DNA from: Polyangiaceae bacterium | GTDB lineage: Bacteria; Myxococcota_A; Polyangia; Polyangiales; Polyangiaceae | DNA: 64,000 nt | Assembly: GCA_023150915.1 (NCBI GenBank) | Contig: JAKLKA010000011.1 | Location: forward strand, 1-64,000 | Direction: 5' to 3' | Part shown: positions 45,240-52,953 of the stretch, one piece after another | How the letters are laid out: the number at the start of each line of letters is the position of its first letter | Position numbering within the stretch: position 1 is the first letter of the stretch | Notes under the pieces: generated by a model | What the model was told of the DNA's origin: nothing | The model's database searches: none | The model's input: the letters and a program-made list of their open reading frames with translations, nothing else | Made by a program: the position numbers and the translations under genes

Positions 45240-45284
45240 ACGAGCGAACATGTCAGATCCGACCGCGCCGAGAAAGACAAGACA

Positions 45285-45484
45285 GGCCGAGACCACCGCG
45301 GCAAGGGGCGGCTCGACTACGACGGCTCTCACCACCCGAAGTTCGCCGAGACCGGCGAGTACTTCCTCAAGCAAGGCGCCGACTCGCCGGAGAACCTGCG
45401 ACGGTGACGGGCGGCGGGGTGAAGACCCTCGGCAACGCTCCGGTCGACCCCAGCGCGGACTGGGTCATCCTGGTTCGGCAGTGA
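45285..45484 (+). pseudogene. Glycoside hydrolase remnant with large internal deletion
   Basis: Two plus-strand pieces remain. The first (45285-45407) reads [20 protein letters not shown] and then [16 protein letters not shown] before a stop, matching the N-terminal sandwich of DUF5060-type glycosidases. The second (45419-45484, shifted by one frame) reads VKTLGNAPVDPSADWVILVR and a stop, matching the usual C-terminus of collagenase-like/DUF4038-type glycosidases. The several hundred residues between, including the catalytic barrel, are gone. No start codon or signal peptide remains. Family recall is from memory, so names are tentative, but two matching ends in order strongly suggest a deleted gene. 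Confidence 0.6.
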
Positions 45485-45527
45485 AGGCACCACCCGGCAC
45501 GCCGTCCGCCGATGCGCGCGGCCCGCG

Positions 45528-46079
45528 TCAGAGCTGGCAGGCCGCAAACGGCAGGCATGAAGGCGGCGTGGTCTGTTCGCAGCAGACGAGCCCCAGGCAG
45601 CACTCCCCTGCCATGGAACAGTACGTGTCTTGCGGCTTGCAGCTCGGGCCCCCGCCCCCCCCGCCCCCGCCGCCCCCGCCGCCCGTGCCGGAGCCGCCGC
45701 ACTGCGCGGCGCAAGCGCCGCTCGTGGCTGCCGAGACGCACTGCACGGTGTTGGCGAAGGCCGGGTTCGAGCTGCATGACGCGTCCGCCTGCTGCACGCA
45801 GCCCGCGCACGTGGTGTCCGCCGCGCACGCATCGGCTTGGCTACAGCAAGCGGCGTTCAGGCACACCTCGCAGGGGTCGTTGGGGGCCTCGGGGAACACC
45901 GGCTTGCCGCACCACTGGGACGAGCCGCCACCGCTACCCCCGGCGCTGGTGCCGCCGCTGCCACCGCCGGCGCCGCCGCCGCCCGCCCCCGCGCCGGCGT
46001 CGCTGCCGCCGCCGCCGCTGCTGCTGGAGCACGCCAAAAGACCCGAGACAACGAGCGCGGGAAACGCACGAGAAATCAT
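45528..46079 (-). CDS. Cys-rich poly-Gly lipoprotein
   Basis: The 183-residue protein has lipobox GLLAC (Cys17), a Gly/Ser/Ala linker, a first Cys domain (WCGKPVF... CEVCLNAACCSQADAC), a run of about twelve Gly (coded by a near-homopolymeric stretch around 45660-45680) and a short Cys-rich end (CSMAGECCLGLVCCEQ). It is an extracytoplasmic disulfide protein of unknown role. The Gly run could be a slippage site. It is divergent from the next gene. Confidence 0.73.
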   Translation of the reverse strand: MISRAFPALVVSGLLACSSSSGGGGSDAGAGAGGGGAGGGSGGTSAGGSGGGSSQWCGKPVFPEAPNDPCEVCLNAACCSQADACAADTTCAGCVQQADASCSSNPAFANTVQCVSAATSGACAAQCGGSGTGGGGGGGGGGGGPSCKPQDTYCSMAGECCLGLVCCEQTTPPSCLPFAACQL

Positions 46080-46183
46080 GACCGCGCAGGTTAGTTGACG
46101 TCACCGGGCGTTGTCCAATGGTCGTCCCAGGCGCTCTCGCCTTGGCGGGTGCCTCGCAGGGCGCCAGCGTTTATGCTTGCCCC

Positions 46184-47176
46184 ATGCGCTGCATCGCTCC
46201 CCTGGCCGGCGTCCTGGCGCTCGGGCTCTCGCTGCTTGCCTCGCCGGCGCTCGCCGCGCCCACGCTCTCGAGCGTGGCAGACCGAGCGCCGCCGGTGTCC
46301 AAGGCAGCGTTCGGCGCCGTCAAGGTGACCGTTGTCAGCGGCGCGATCGTCTCGCAGAGCTTGCAGGCCGCCTCGGTGCTCTACGCGGCCTCCCAGCTCG
46401 AAGAAATGAAGCTCTTCGAGGTTGCCGATCGTGTCGCCGAGGCTTTCGCTTCGGGGCAGCTGCCGGCCGGGTCTGGCGCAAGGCAGCTCGCGCAGAAGTA
46501 CTTGGAGTCGCGTCCAGAGCGCCTCGACACCGCGCAGCGACGCAGCTTGTACGCCCATGTGCTCGGTGAACCCGGCGGCGTCGCCGTCGCGCCGAACACC
46601 GAGTTCTCGCCGCTGCTCGCCGAGCTGTTGGCGTCCGTCGCGGACTTCGAGCGCCGCCTGGCGGCGGGGAAGGGGACCGGCCAGTCAGTCAGCGGCGCCC
46701 CGGTGCAGCTCGCTGCGCGCGCGCTCGCGCAGAACCTCACCGCGCGAATGCCCGGAGGCCCTTTGGCGGCTGCGGGCTTCCTAGGGCAGCAGATCCGCGA
46801 CATCGAAGCGTTGCTCTCGCACCCCCAGACCCTGACCGCGTACAAGGTGAAGGACGCCTGGCAGCTCGCGCAGAAGGTGGCCAAGCACGAGCTCGGCGCC
46901 AGCGTGAACGTCAGCCGGGCGCGCTCCGCGGCGCTGTCCGGCGCTGCCGTCATCGCCTGGCTCGGGAGCGTCGCGGCCCCGCTCGCGTCGAGCGGCGGCG
47001 CGCCGGAGATCGCCGCCTCGCTCACCCGATCGGACGTCCCGGGGAGCGCGCGTGACCTCTCACGCAACGTCAGCCCCAAGAAGAAGCCCGCCAGCATGGC
47101 CAAAGCGCTGGAGATCCACGCCGTCTGCTTCGACGCGAAGCGCCAGCTGGTCACCTGTCAGGTGACGAAGAAGTAG
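46184..47176 (+). CDS. Exported helical protein of unknown function
   Basis: The 330-residue protein has a clear signal peptide with cleavage after SPALAAP. The mature part is mostly helical (Ala/Leu/Gln-rich, for example QLAQKYLESRPERL), with a hydrophobic stretch near residues 245-262 (LSGAAVIAWLGSVAAPLASS). It ends with a Lys-rich region and two Cys residues (VCFDAKRQLVTCQVTKK). No family recognised. The ATG at 46184 starts the signal peptide. Confidence 0.7.
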   Translation: MRCIAPLAGVLALGLSLLASPALAAPTLSSVADRAPPVSKAAFGAVKVTVVSGAIVSQSLQAASVLYAASQLEEMKLFEVADRVAEAFASGQLPAGSGARQLAQKYLESRPERLDTAQRRSLYAHVLGEPGGVAVAPNTEFSPLLAELLASVADFERRLAAGKGTGQSVSGAPVQLAARALAQNLTARMPGGPLAAAGFLGQQIRDIEALLSHPQTLTAYKVKDAWQLAQKVAKHELGASVNVSRARSAALSGAAVIAWLGSVAAPLASSGGAPEIAASLTRSDVPGSARDLSRNVSPKKKPASMAKALEIHAVCFDAKRQLVTCQVTKK

Positions 47177-47361
47177 CTCGCTCTGGGTAGCCGTCTCGAT
47201 CGAGCGTGACCGGTTCGAGGTTCGCCTTGCCCCATGCAGAGGATCCCGAGCGGCGGTGCGAGTCTGCCGCGGAGGATCGGGCGGCGCAGGGCATGCCCGG
47301 CCTCATCCCAGAGGCGGCTGCGCTGCGCGACGCCACCCGAGCCCGCGCCGCACTCGACGCG

Positions 47362-47757
47362 TCAGGGGCAGGTCCACTTGCACCACTTCTCTCCCGGGCC
47401 CGCCGACTCGCACAGGTCCTTGGCAACGCTGGGTGGGTACTGCGACGAGTTGAACTGCGTGCACGCAGCCGTCGTGGCGTTGGGGTCGCCGCCGGCGTCG
47501 GTCACCTTGGCAAGGATCTCGGGTCTGACGTCGCAGCACCCACCGCCGGCCTCACTGGAGGAATCGCTGCTCGACCCATCGGGGTTGCCGCCGCCGCCGC
47601 TGCCACTGCTGCCGCCGCTGGCGCTGCCGCCGCTGCCGCCGCTAGCGCTGCCGCCCGTCCCGCTGCCACCCCCCCCGTCATCGTCCCCACCACAACCGGT
47701 GGACAGCGCGCCATACATGAGCCCCACGACCGCAGCGACAACGAGGTGACTTCTCAT
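47362..47757 (-). CDS. Small Gly/Ser-linker lipoprotein
   Basis: The 131-residue protein has lipobox LSTGC (Cys22), a Gly/Ser/Asp linker (about residues 24-70) and a small C-terminal domain with six Cys residues (GGGCCDVRPEI, CTQFNSSQYPP, GEKWCKWTCP). The family is unknown. It marks the left edge of the accessory region. The 185 bases between it and the previous gene show nothing. Confidence 0.7.
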   Translation of the reverse strand: MRSHLVVAAVVGLMYGALSTGCGGDDDGGGGSGTGGSASGGSGGSASGGSSGSGGGGNPDGSSSDSSSEAGGGCCDVRPEILAKVTDAGGDPNATTAACTQFNSSQYPPSVAKDLCESAGPGEKWCKWTCP

Positions 47758-47835
47758 TCCAGACCTTCTCCTTGGCTACACTTCTGAGCCAACTCATCCT
47801 TCTAGGCGACGGCGCCGCACCAAGTCAAGCTCAGC

Positions 47836-47910
47836 GAGAGCATCGAGGCGCGCGTAGCCAAGCTGGAGCAGCTCACCATCGACAGTCGCGACTCGGGCGT
47901 GCCGGTGGCG
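47836..47910 (+). pseudogene. Truncated second copy of the 52241 gene's 5' part
   Basis: These 75 bases code ESIEARVAKLEQLTIDSRD and then GVPVA, nearly identical in DNA and protein to bases 52298-52372 of the gene at 52241 (ESIEAGVAKLEQLTIDSRDL). The match stops abruptly on both sides, so this is a fragment. The rest of 47758-48104 has no recognisable gene. Confidence 0.7.
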
Positions 47911-48104
47911 GCGGCGCGCGCGGTGCTCGGCGCATCTCTCGCTGCCCCGCCCCGCAGCGCGGCCAGAATGTGTGGAACAGGCCAGCTGAAGGCAGCGTTC
48001 CGGCCGCAGCCGGCAGAAGCGCGCATCGGGCGTTATTTCAGCGGGTTTGGCGAGATCTTGCGCGAGGGCCGCTGGGACAGGGATGGACACGGGTGGACAC
48101 GGCT

Positions 48105-48120
48105 GGACACGAACGTGTCC
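48105..48120. promoter_or_regulatory. 16-bp palindrome upstream of TA operon
   Basis: GGACACGAACGTGTCC is a perfect inverted repeat with 7-bp arms and an AA centre, 27 bp before the antitoxin ATG. It is preceded by two extra GGACACGG half-sites. The same 16 bases occur at 52914-52929 before another TA operon. It is probably the operator for antitoxin autoregulation. Confidence 0.6.
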
Positions 48121-48147
48121 CACCGGGCGTGCGACACTTGGAGGGCC

Positions 48148-48411
48148 ATGAAGACCGCGGCCACCATCGACGTCACCGTCCCGGAGAACCGGAAGCTGGA
48201 GCTCGAGCTGCCGCCGGAGGTGCCGGCGGGCAAGGCGAAGCTGCTGGTCATGGTGGAGGAGCAACCGGGTGAGGCCGCTCTGCCCGAAGCCCATCTTGTG
48301 GAGCGGGACGGCTTCCTGCTGATCGAAACTCCGTCGGAGGCTTCGCTCGACGACTTCGACCACCGGAAGATCCGCGACGAGCGCATCCGCAAGCTCGCGG
48401 GCATGCCGTGA
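48148..48411 (+). CDS. Antitoxin-like protein, partner of a PIN toxin
   Basis: The 87-residue protein begins MKTAATIDVTVPENRKLELE and continues to a C-terminus ending RDERIRKLAGMP. Its start overlaps a repeat shared with two other genes in this region, and its stop overlaps the start of a PIN-domain gene by 4 nt (GTGA). Order, size and overlap are those of VapBC-type type II modules: the antitoxin N-terminus would bind the operator and the C-terminus the toxin. A conserved block upstream includes the palindrome. Family membership is inferred from context and the linked PIN gene. Confidence 0.72.
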   Translation: MKTAATIDVTVPENRKLELELPPEVPAGKAKLLVMVEEQPGEAALPEAHLVERDGFLLIETPSEASLDDFDHRKIRDERIRKLAGMP

Positions 48412-48845
48412 AGCCACTCGTCGCCCTCGACACGTCGGTGCTCGTGCCGGCGCTGCTCCCTCGGCATGACCGTCACGCCCAGGCTTTGCCGTGGCTAACC
48501 GCGATCGACACAGGTCGGGTGCGCGCTTGCTGCAGTGCCCACGCTCTGGCCGAGACGTTTGCTGCGCTGACCTGCATGCCCCGCATGCGTGTTTCGCCGG
48601 AGACGGCTGGCGCCGCCATAGAGGCACTCGGACCAGGCTCTCCGTGATCGCGGTGACGCACGAGGTTGCCGAGGTCGCCATTCAACGGTGCATCGGCATC
48701 GGGGCAAGCTCCGGAGCGATCTGCGACGCGGTCCACTTGGCTGCTGCCGAGGCCGCGCGGGCGGCGGCGCTGGTCACCTTGAACCGGGTGGACTTCGAGA
48801 GGTTCCGCATTGAAACGAGCCCAGCGTTGCAGCTGGCCTACTGGG
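48408..48845 (+). pseudogene. Frameshifted PIN-domain toxin
   Basis: From GTG 48408 the frame gives VALDTSVLVPALLPRHDRHA (first PIN acid) and AHALAETFAALT (second acid), then stops at 48647. In a shifted frame from about 48636 it continues as LSVIAVTHEVAEVA, then SGAICDAVHLAAAEAA (third acid) and TLNRVDFERF. All parts of a VapC-type RNase are present but split by one frameshift, and the 3' end runs into the neighbouring gene's end near 48845. Either it is a dead toxin or there is a sequencing indel. Confidence 0.72.
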
Positions 48846-49411
48846 GGGCGGGTTCCCCGCGCTCACCCAGCGCGACGCCGACGTGCAACCCAAGCCCAAG
48901 CCCCCGCTCGATGTCGCCAGTCGCGAACCGCCTCCGCGTAGATACCGAGCAACAACCACCGCAAGCGCAAGTCCGAGCCGGCTCTTCCGCTGACCCCCAA
49001 CGCCCACCCAACGCCAGGGTCGCCATCCGGTCCGGGCGGCCTCCTTGCGGCTTGCACGGCATCGATGCCGAGGCGAACCCACGGCTCCCAGGCCACCGCG
49101 GTCTGCCGCTGCAGCCATCTCGATTCGGCGAAGGCGCCAAAGCGGTAGAAGCGACGCAGACAGAAGCGGCCCGCCTCGCAAGGGAACGAATAGGACTCGG
49201 GCTGCGACAACGTGATTGCCAGACCGGCTCCGATCCAGCGAGAGGGAAAGACTGCTGCCGAGGTTCCGAATGTCAGCGCGAGTGGTGCGGCTTCCTCGCC
49301 GGCGAAACGCGAAAGTCCCAACAGGCCCGCCGATGCATCGAGGCGGTACTCCAGCGGCTCGGCATGCGCAGTGGAGCTCGCCAACAGATACGCGCTGGTT
49401 GCGGCCGCCAC
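48838..49411 (-). pseudogene. Outer-membrane barrel-like protein, probably frameshifted
   Basis: From about 49411 (GTG) the protein has a signal-like N-terminus (ATSAYLLASSTAHAEPLEYR) and alternating strands (APLALTFGTSAAVFPSRWIG, FAESRWLQRQTAVAWEPWV). The frame as it stands ends at 48863 with an Arg-rich tail. A shift near 48940 gives a much better end, RFATGDIERGLGLGLHVGVA and then LGERGEPAPQ, stopping at 48838. The start is uncertain, since no ATG fits. It lies 8 bp after the preceding minus-strand gene. Confidence 0.5.
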
Positions 49412-49418
49412 GCTTCGT

Positions 49419-50389
49419 CTAGTCGCCCACCTGATAGTGCTTGAACCAGTAGCTGCGCGACGGGAAATTATCGACTTGCATGACATGGAGGTTTCCGCGG
49501 ATGCCGGGAGCGCGTCCGTCTCCGAGGTCCCAAAATGTGACACCTTCGAGCTCTTCGTTTCGACATGAACCTGCATCGCCGAGCGTGTCGGCAAGGTCGC
49601 ACCCAGACGGGTCAATTACATACATCGAGTACGGAATCTGATGTCCTGCTACCGGAACGCCGGTCTCTGCTACGACGCCGAGGATTCCTCCGGCGTACGG
49701 CGCGACGGGATAGTGCGGTTCGTAGACGTCGGAAATCAGGTAGAGGATTCCGCCGGGCCCGAACGCGCCGCCCTGAAGCCCAGGGATGGGCGTGCCGACA
49801 GCCAGGCGTGGGCCCCAGTTGCCGTCGAGCCGCAGCGGGACGTCGAGCTCCCGCTCCAACCAGAACCCACCATCCCAGTGGATCTTGTAGACACGCAGTA
49901 CCTTCGGGTTCGAGTCGGACGTGCACAGCCTGCCCGATTCGGGATGAACTGCGCACCACGCGGCTTGTGCTGCGCCAGGAATCGGGGCGACCCCAAGCTC
50001 ATTCAGATCAGCATCCAGCGCACCGATCGAGGGCGGACCCTGCTCGAGCGGGACGTAGATCACGCCGTCGTGGTACTCGGGGTCACCCAATTGTCCGAAC
50101 GACTTGAACGGGCGCACCCTCAAGGAATACGAGCCCGTCGCAAGGTCTGAAGCGACCGGAACCTTGTACACGTGGGTCGTGCTCGTGATGTACCAGTTGT
50201 TCGCATCGTGCGTGACGCCCTGAACGAGCTCGTCACTCCACTTGGGGTCGTCGTCGCCAGGATGAGTGCCCTTGCCCGCGATCGGTATCTGCCGGACGCA
50301 GCGCCCGAGCGCGCACTGCGCGGCGCCGCTCCAGCAGGTTGGCGCGTAGAGGCAGCATGCTTCCCAATCGTCTCCACAGTGTGCCTTCT
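49419..50389 (-). pseudogene. Secreted-type protein truncated at its N-terminus
   Basis: About 320 residues remain of a Cys-containing extracytoplasmic protein (HCGDDWEACCLYAPTCWSG... then beta-rich THDANNWYITSTTHVYKVPV, GGILYLISDVYEPHYPV). The pattern suggests a beta-propeller. The frame runs upstream into a transposase fragment at about 50389, so the signal peptide and start are missing. It is probably not expressed as a normal exported protein. Confidence 0.6.
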
Positions 50390-50552
50390 GCCACCGAAGA
50401 ACCGCCAGGCGCGGTCGAGCCCCTCGCAGACCGCCTCGGTCGTCTGCTCGAACGCCGGCCACACGACGCATGGGAGCTCCACTAAGCGCTCAAGCACGGT
50501 CGACGGGAGCTGCATTTCGACTACGACGGGGCGGACGTCATCGATCGAGACC
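50390..50552 (-). mobile_element. IS21-type transposase fragment
   Basis: The minus strand codes MQLPSTVLERLVELPCVVWP and then AFEQTTEAVCEGLDRAWRFFGG. The end matches the catalytic-domain stretch of IS21-like (IstA/Mu-type) transposases, where F-x-x-T-x-E-A-V precedes A-W-x-F-F-G-G before the DN motif. It ends exactly at FFGG, where the truncated secreted protein begins, so this is a small IS remnant. No inverted repeats or istB were seen. Confidence 0.55.
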
Positions 50553-50840
50553 CGCCGCCCCCCGGCACGAGCCGAACTGCCCAGTTGTCAGCTTGGTGAA
50601 AAACGCCTCGACAGGGGGCGGCAGAGATCGCGGAGATCCCGAGGGCGTTGACGTCGCCCGCGGGCCCGTGAGATGTTTCCGAAACACGGCGGCACCGACG
50701 CCGAACCCCGATGGATCCACCCCCGCGGGATCCCTCGACCGGGGCAAAGGGGAGCTCACTCCTCCGGCTGGCTGGTCGCGCGATCTTCGCTGCGCAGCCG
50801 AGGGCGGGGGCCGAGGCGGCGCGGAGCGAGGAGAACGCTG
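50553..50840. other. Gap with no recognised feature
   Basis: There are 288 bases between the transposase fragment and the next gene. No frame on either strand reads like a known domain. The last bases (GAGGAGAACGCTG) supply a good ribosome binding site for the ATG at 50841. Confidence 0.5.
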
Positions 50841-51881
50841 ATGACCGCCCATCGAGATCTGAAGAGAATCATCCGTGACCGCCAGAAGAAGACTGGCGAG
50901 TCCTACACCGCCGCGCGCGCCCACGTGCTGCGCGAGCGGACCGCCGTGACTGGTCTGCACGACGACCCGGCCGACGGCGCCTCACCAGTGCGCGCCGACG
51001 AGGCCGAGAGTGCGCTTCCAGTGCGCGCCGACGCGGCCGTGCTCAAGGTGAACCGGCAATCGGCGCGCGTGCGCATCCTCGGTGAGGCGGGCGAGGTCAC
51101 CTTCCGGTCGCGGGACGTCTGGGAGGTCGTGCCGGGGCAGCTCGTCACGCTCGTCGTCGAGAAGATGTGGACGTGGAAGGACCACGCCTACGCGAGCGGC
51201 CGGATCGAGAACCCGCGCATCACCGTCGAGAAACTCGGCCTCGTTCCCCTTCCTCTGACGGGCGGACAGCTCGTGGACCTTCGGTCGGGCTACGAGCCCT
51301 TCCGCAACCCGGAGCCCTATGCGCCCTTGTGGAGGAAGCTGACGGCGAAGCCTCGCGCTTGGTTCGAGATGGATCCGATCGCTTGGGGCGCGTTCCCGAA
51401 CCGGGCCTTCGATGAGAACCCGACCTGCGACGCGGCGGATCTCGCGGCGACCGGCGACCGCGAGGGGGCGCGTGACCTCTTGATGGATGTGCTCGGCACC
51501 GACCTACGCTGTATCGACGCGCACGCTCACCTCGGTAACCTCGAGTTCGATCGGTCCCCGGAGCGGGCGCTGACCCATTACGAGATCGGTATCCGGATCG
51601 GTGAGCTCTCGTTGCCTCCGGGCTTCGACGGTGTGCTGGTTTGGGGTCGGATCTACAACCGGCCGTTCCTTCGCTGCCTGCACGGCTATGGCCTCTGCCT
51701 CTGGCGCCTGGGAAAGTACGCAGAGGCGCAGATGGTGTTCGAGCGGATCTTGTCGCTGAACCCGCACGACAATCAGGGCGTGCGCTCGTGTTGGCATGAC
51801 GTTCGCCGCGGGCGAAGCTGGGACGAGATGTACGAGCAAGAGGATGCCGTGCGCGCCGAGCGTCGTCAGAGTCTGCACTGA
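50841..51881 (+). CDS. Cytoplasmic protein with TPR-like C-terminus
   Basis: The 346-residue protein opens with RDLKRIIRDRQKKTGESYTA followed by ARAHVL, a motif seen at the start of several small bacterial proteins of unknown role. A beta-rich domain (about residues 65-140, VRILGEAGEVTFRSRDVWEV) and a C-terminal helical region (about 200-320) follow. The helical region reads like tetratricopeptide repeats (AHAHLGNLEFDRSPERALTHY, GYGLCLWRLGKYAEAQMVFE). No signal peptide. It has a good ribosome binding site and a full-length look, unlike its neighbours, so it may be the one intact cargo gene in this part. Confidence 0.75.
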   Translation: MTAHRDLKRIIRDRQKKTGESYTAARAHVLRERTAVTGLHDDPADGASPVRADEAESALPVRADAAVLKVNRQSARVRILGEAGEVTFRSRDVWEVVPGQLVTLVVEKMWTWKDHAYASGRIENPRITVEKLGLVPLPLTGGQLVDLRSGYEPFRNPEPYAPLWRKLTAKPRAWFEMDPIAWGAFPNRAFDENPTCDAADLAATGDREGARDLLMDVLGTDLRCIDAHAHLGNLEFDRSPERALTHYEIGIRIGELSLPPGFDGVLVWGRIYNRPFLRCLHGYGLCLWRLGKYAEAQMVFERILSLNPHDNQGVRSCWHDVRRGRSWDEMYEQEDAVRAERRQSLH

Positions 51882-51906
51882 CGTGACGCCCCCCGAGGAG
51901 CTGGCC

Positions 51907-51990
51907 ATGAGGTACGAGGACTTCCGCTCGGCATTCATAGCTTCATGGCATTCATGGTGGCGCTGCGTGAATCGAGGCTCGGGGCGTGCG
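51907..51990 (+). pseudogene. Start of a small protein, broken off
   Basis: An ATG at 51907 gives MRYEDFRSAFIAS. Shifted frames within the next 40 bases give FMVALRESRLG, as if a longer MRYEDFRxAFxxALRESRL protein had suffered a small local duplication (TTCAT repeated) and then been cut off where the antitoxin block begins near 51987. Family not named. Confidence 0.35.
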
Positions 51991-52004
51991 ACACTTGGAG
52001 CGCC

Positions 52005-52178
52005 ATGAAGACCGCGGCCACCATCGAGGTCACGGTCCCGGAGAACCGGAAGCTCGAGCTCGAGCTGCCGCCCGAGGTGCCGGCGGGGAAGGCCAAGCTC
52101 GAGCTCGAGCCGGAGTACCCGGCGCTCGAGGACGAGGACGTCCGGCAGGCCCTGGCGCTGCGGATCGGCGTGCCACGG
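52005..52178 (+). pseudogene. Chimeric antitoxin (VapB-like front, DUF433 back)
   Basis: Residues 1-33 (MKTAATIEVTVPENRKLELE, then VPAGKAKLE) match the antitoxins at 48148 and 53421 almost exactly. From there the protein reads EPEYPALEDEDVRQALA, which is the C-terminal helix region of the DUF433 antitoxin at 52954 (QEYPELEDEDIRQALAYA). The join lies at GAGCTC-type microhomology near 52098-52106. The frame runs on to 52358 through unrelated sequence, overlapping the next gene, and no toxin follows. This looks like recombination between two TA operons. Confidence 0.65.
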
Positions 52179-52240
52179 CCGGACAGCCCGGACAGCGGAG
52201 GGCTGCTGAAGCCGGAGCCTGGCAAGTGTATGCTCCCTGT

Positions 52241-52720
52241 GTGGGTAGCTTTGGGCGCAAGATCAAGCGCAGCGCCGGTCGTCAGCACAAGGGCGCCGAG
52301 AGCATCGAGGCAGGCGTGGCCAAGCTCGAGCAGCTCACCATCGACAGTCGCGACCTGAGCGTGCCGGTGGCGTACTTCCACGACGAGCTCGCGTGCCTCG
52401 ATGATTTCGTGCGGGCGAGCCGCAGCGAGAAGCCGGAGCTCTTGGACCGAATCGTCGAGGCCACGCTGAAGCGCACGCTGCCGGGCTTCGAGATCCGCGA
52501 GTCGGTGTTTCTTCGGCTCGAGGCCCTTGGTTTCTGGCATGGCTTCGCGCGCGGCGCGAACCAAGAGTTCGCAGCCTTCTACTACTTCGAAGGCATCGGC
52601 GTGGGCGTAGCACACGTCGTCGAGCAGTTGCTCGGGGGCAAGAACCACTTCATTCGCTTCACGGGTGTGCCGCTCAGCGGTCCGGTGCTTCCCGGGCCGG
52701 TCGAGCGCGGCCAGGGGTGA
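52241..52720 (+). CDS. Protein of unknown function with a partial paralogue nearby
   Basis: The 159-residue cytoplasmic protein starts at GTG 52241 (VGSFGRKIKRSAGRQ). A charged N-terminus leads to ESIEAGVAKLEQLTIDSRDL, DELACLDDFVRASRSEK and AHVVEQLLGGKNHFIRFTGV. It has no signal peptide or membrane segment. The segment 52298-52372 is repeated at 47836-47910. I do not recognise the family. Its 3' end lies 68 bp outside the left attachment repeat, so it belongs to the older accessory region. Confidence 0.65.
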   Translation: MGSFGRKIKRSAGRQHKGAESIEAGVAKLEQLTIDSRDLSVPVAYFHDELACLDDFVRASRSEKPELLDRIVEATLKRTLPGFEIRESVFLRLEALGFWHGFARGANQEFAAFYYFEGIGVGVAHVVEQLLGGKNHFIRFTGVPLSGPVLPGPVERGQG

Positions 52721-52788
52721 CAGTTCGCGGGGCCGCGGCAACGTCGTCTCCCGAAGGAGATTCTTCAACGTCTCCGAGTCGTTCCCTT

Positions 52789-52826
52789 GTGGGTCATGAA
52801 GGACTTGAACCTTCAGCCAACGGATT
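52789..52826. other. Left attachment site: 38-bp copy of tRNA-Lys 3' half
   Basis: These 38 bases are identical to 55422-55459, covering the anticodon-arm 3' side, T arm and acceptor 3' strand of the tRNA-Lys gene. Identity ends sharply on both sides. A tRNA 3' fragment facing a full tRNA across an integrase gene is the standard footprint of site-specific integration. Confidence 0.85.
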
Positions 52827-52913
52827 GAAAGTGCTCGGCGGTGGAGACGCGAATCGAGGGTGATTCCTGCGGGTTGTTGAGATTTCTGGCGAGGGGCGGT
52901 GGGACTGGGGGAT

Positions 52914-52929
52914 GGACACGAACGTGTCC
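52914..52929. promoter_or_regulatory. 16-bp palindrome upstream of second TA operon
   Basis: This is an exact copy of the GGACACGAACGTGTCC palindrome at 48105-48120, ending 24 bp before the GTG start of the DUF433 antitoxin. About 50 bases further upstream also resemble each other at the two sites, which suggests a shared TA promoter-operator module. Confidence 0.6.
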
Positions 52930-52953
52930 CACCCGAGGTGCTACGATGGCGAC

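Noticed and set aside
50510-50560. Plus-strand DYDGAD peptide resembling the glycosidase remnant at 45285
   Set aside because: Only a few residues match and the flanks do not. The minus-strand transposase frame accounts for the segment.
52789-52826. A second tRNA-Lys gene
   Set aside because: Only the 3' half is present. D arm, 5' acceptor strand and anticodon-loop 5' side are missing, so it is an attachment remnant.
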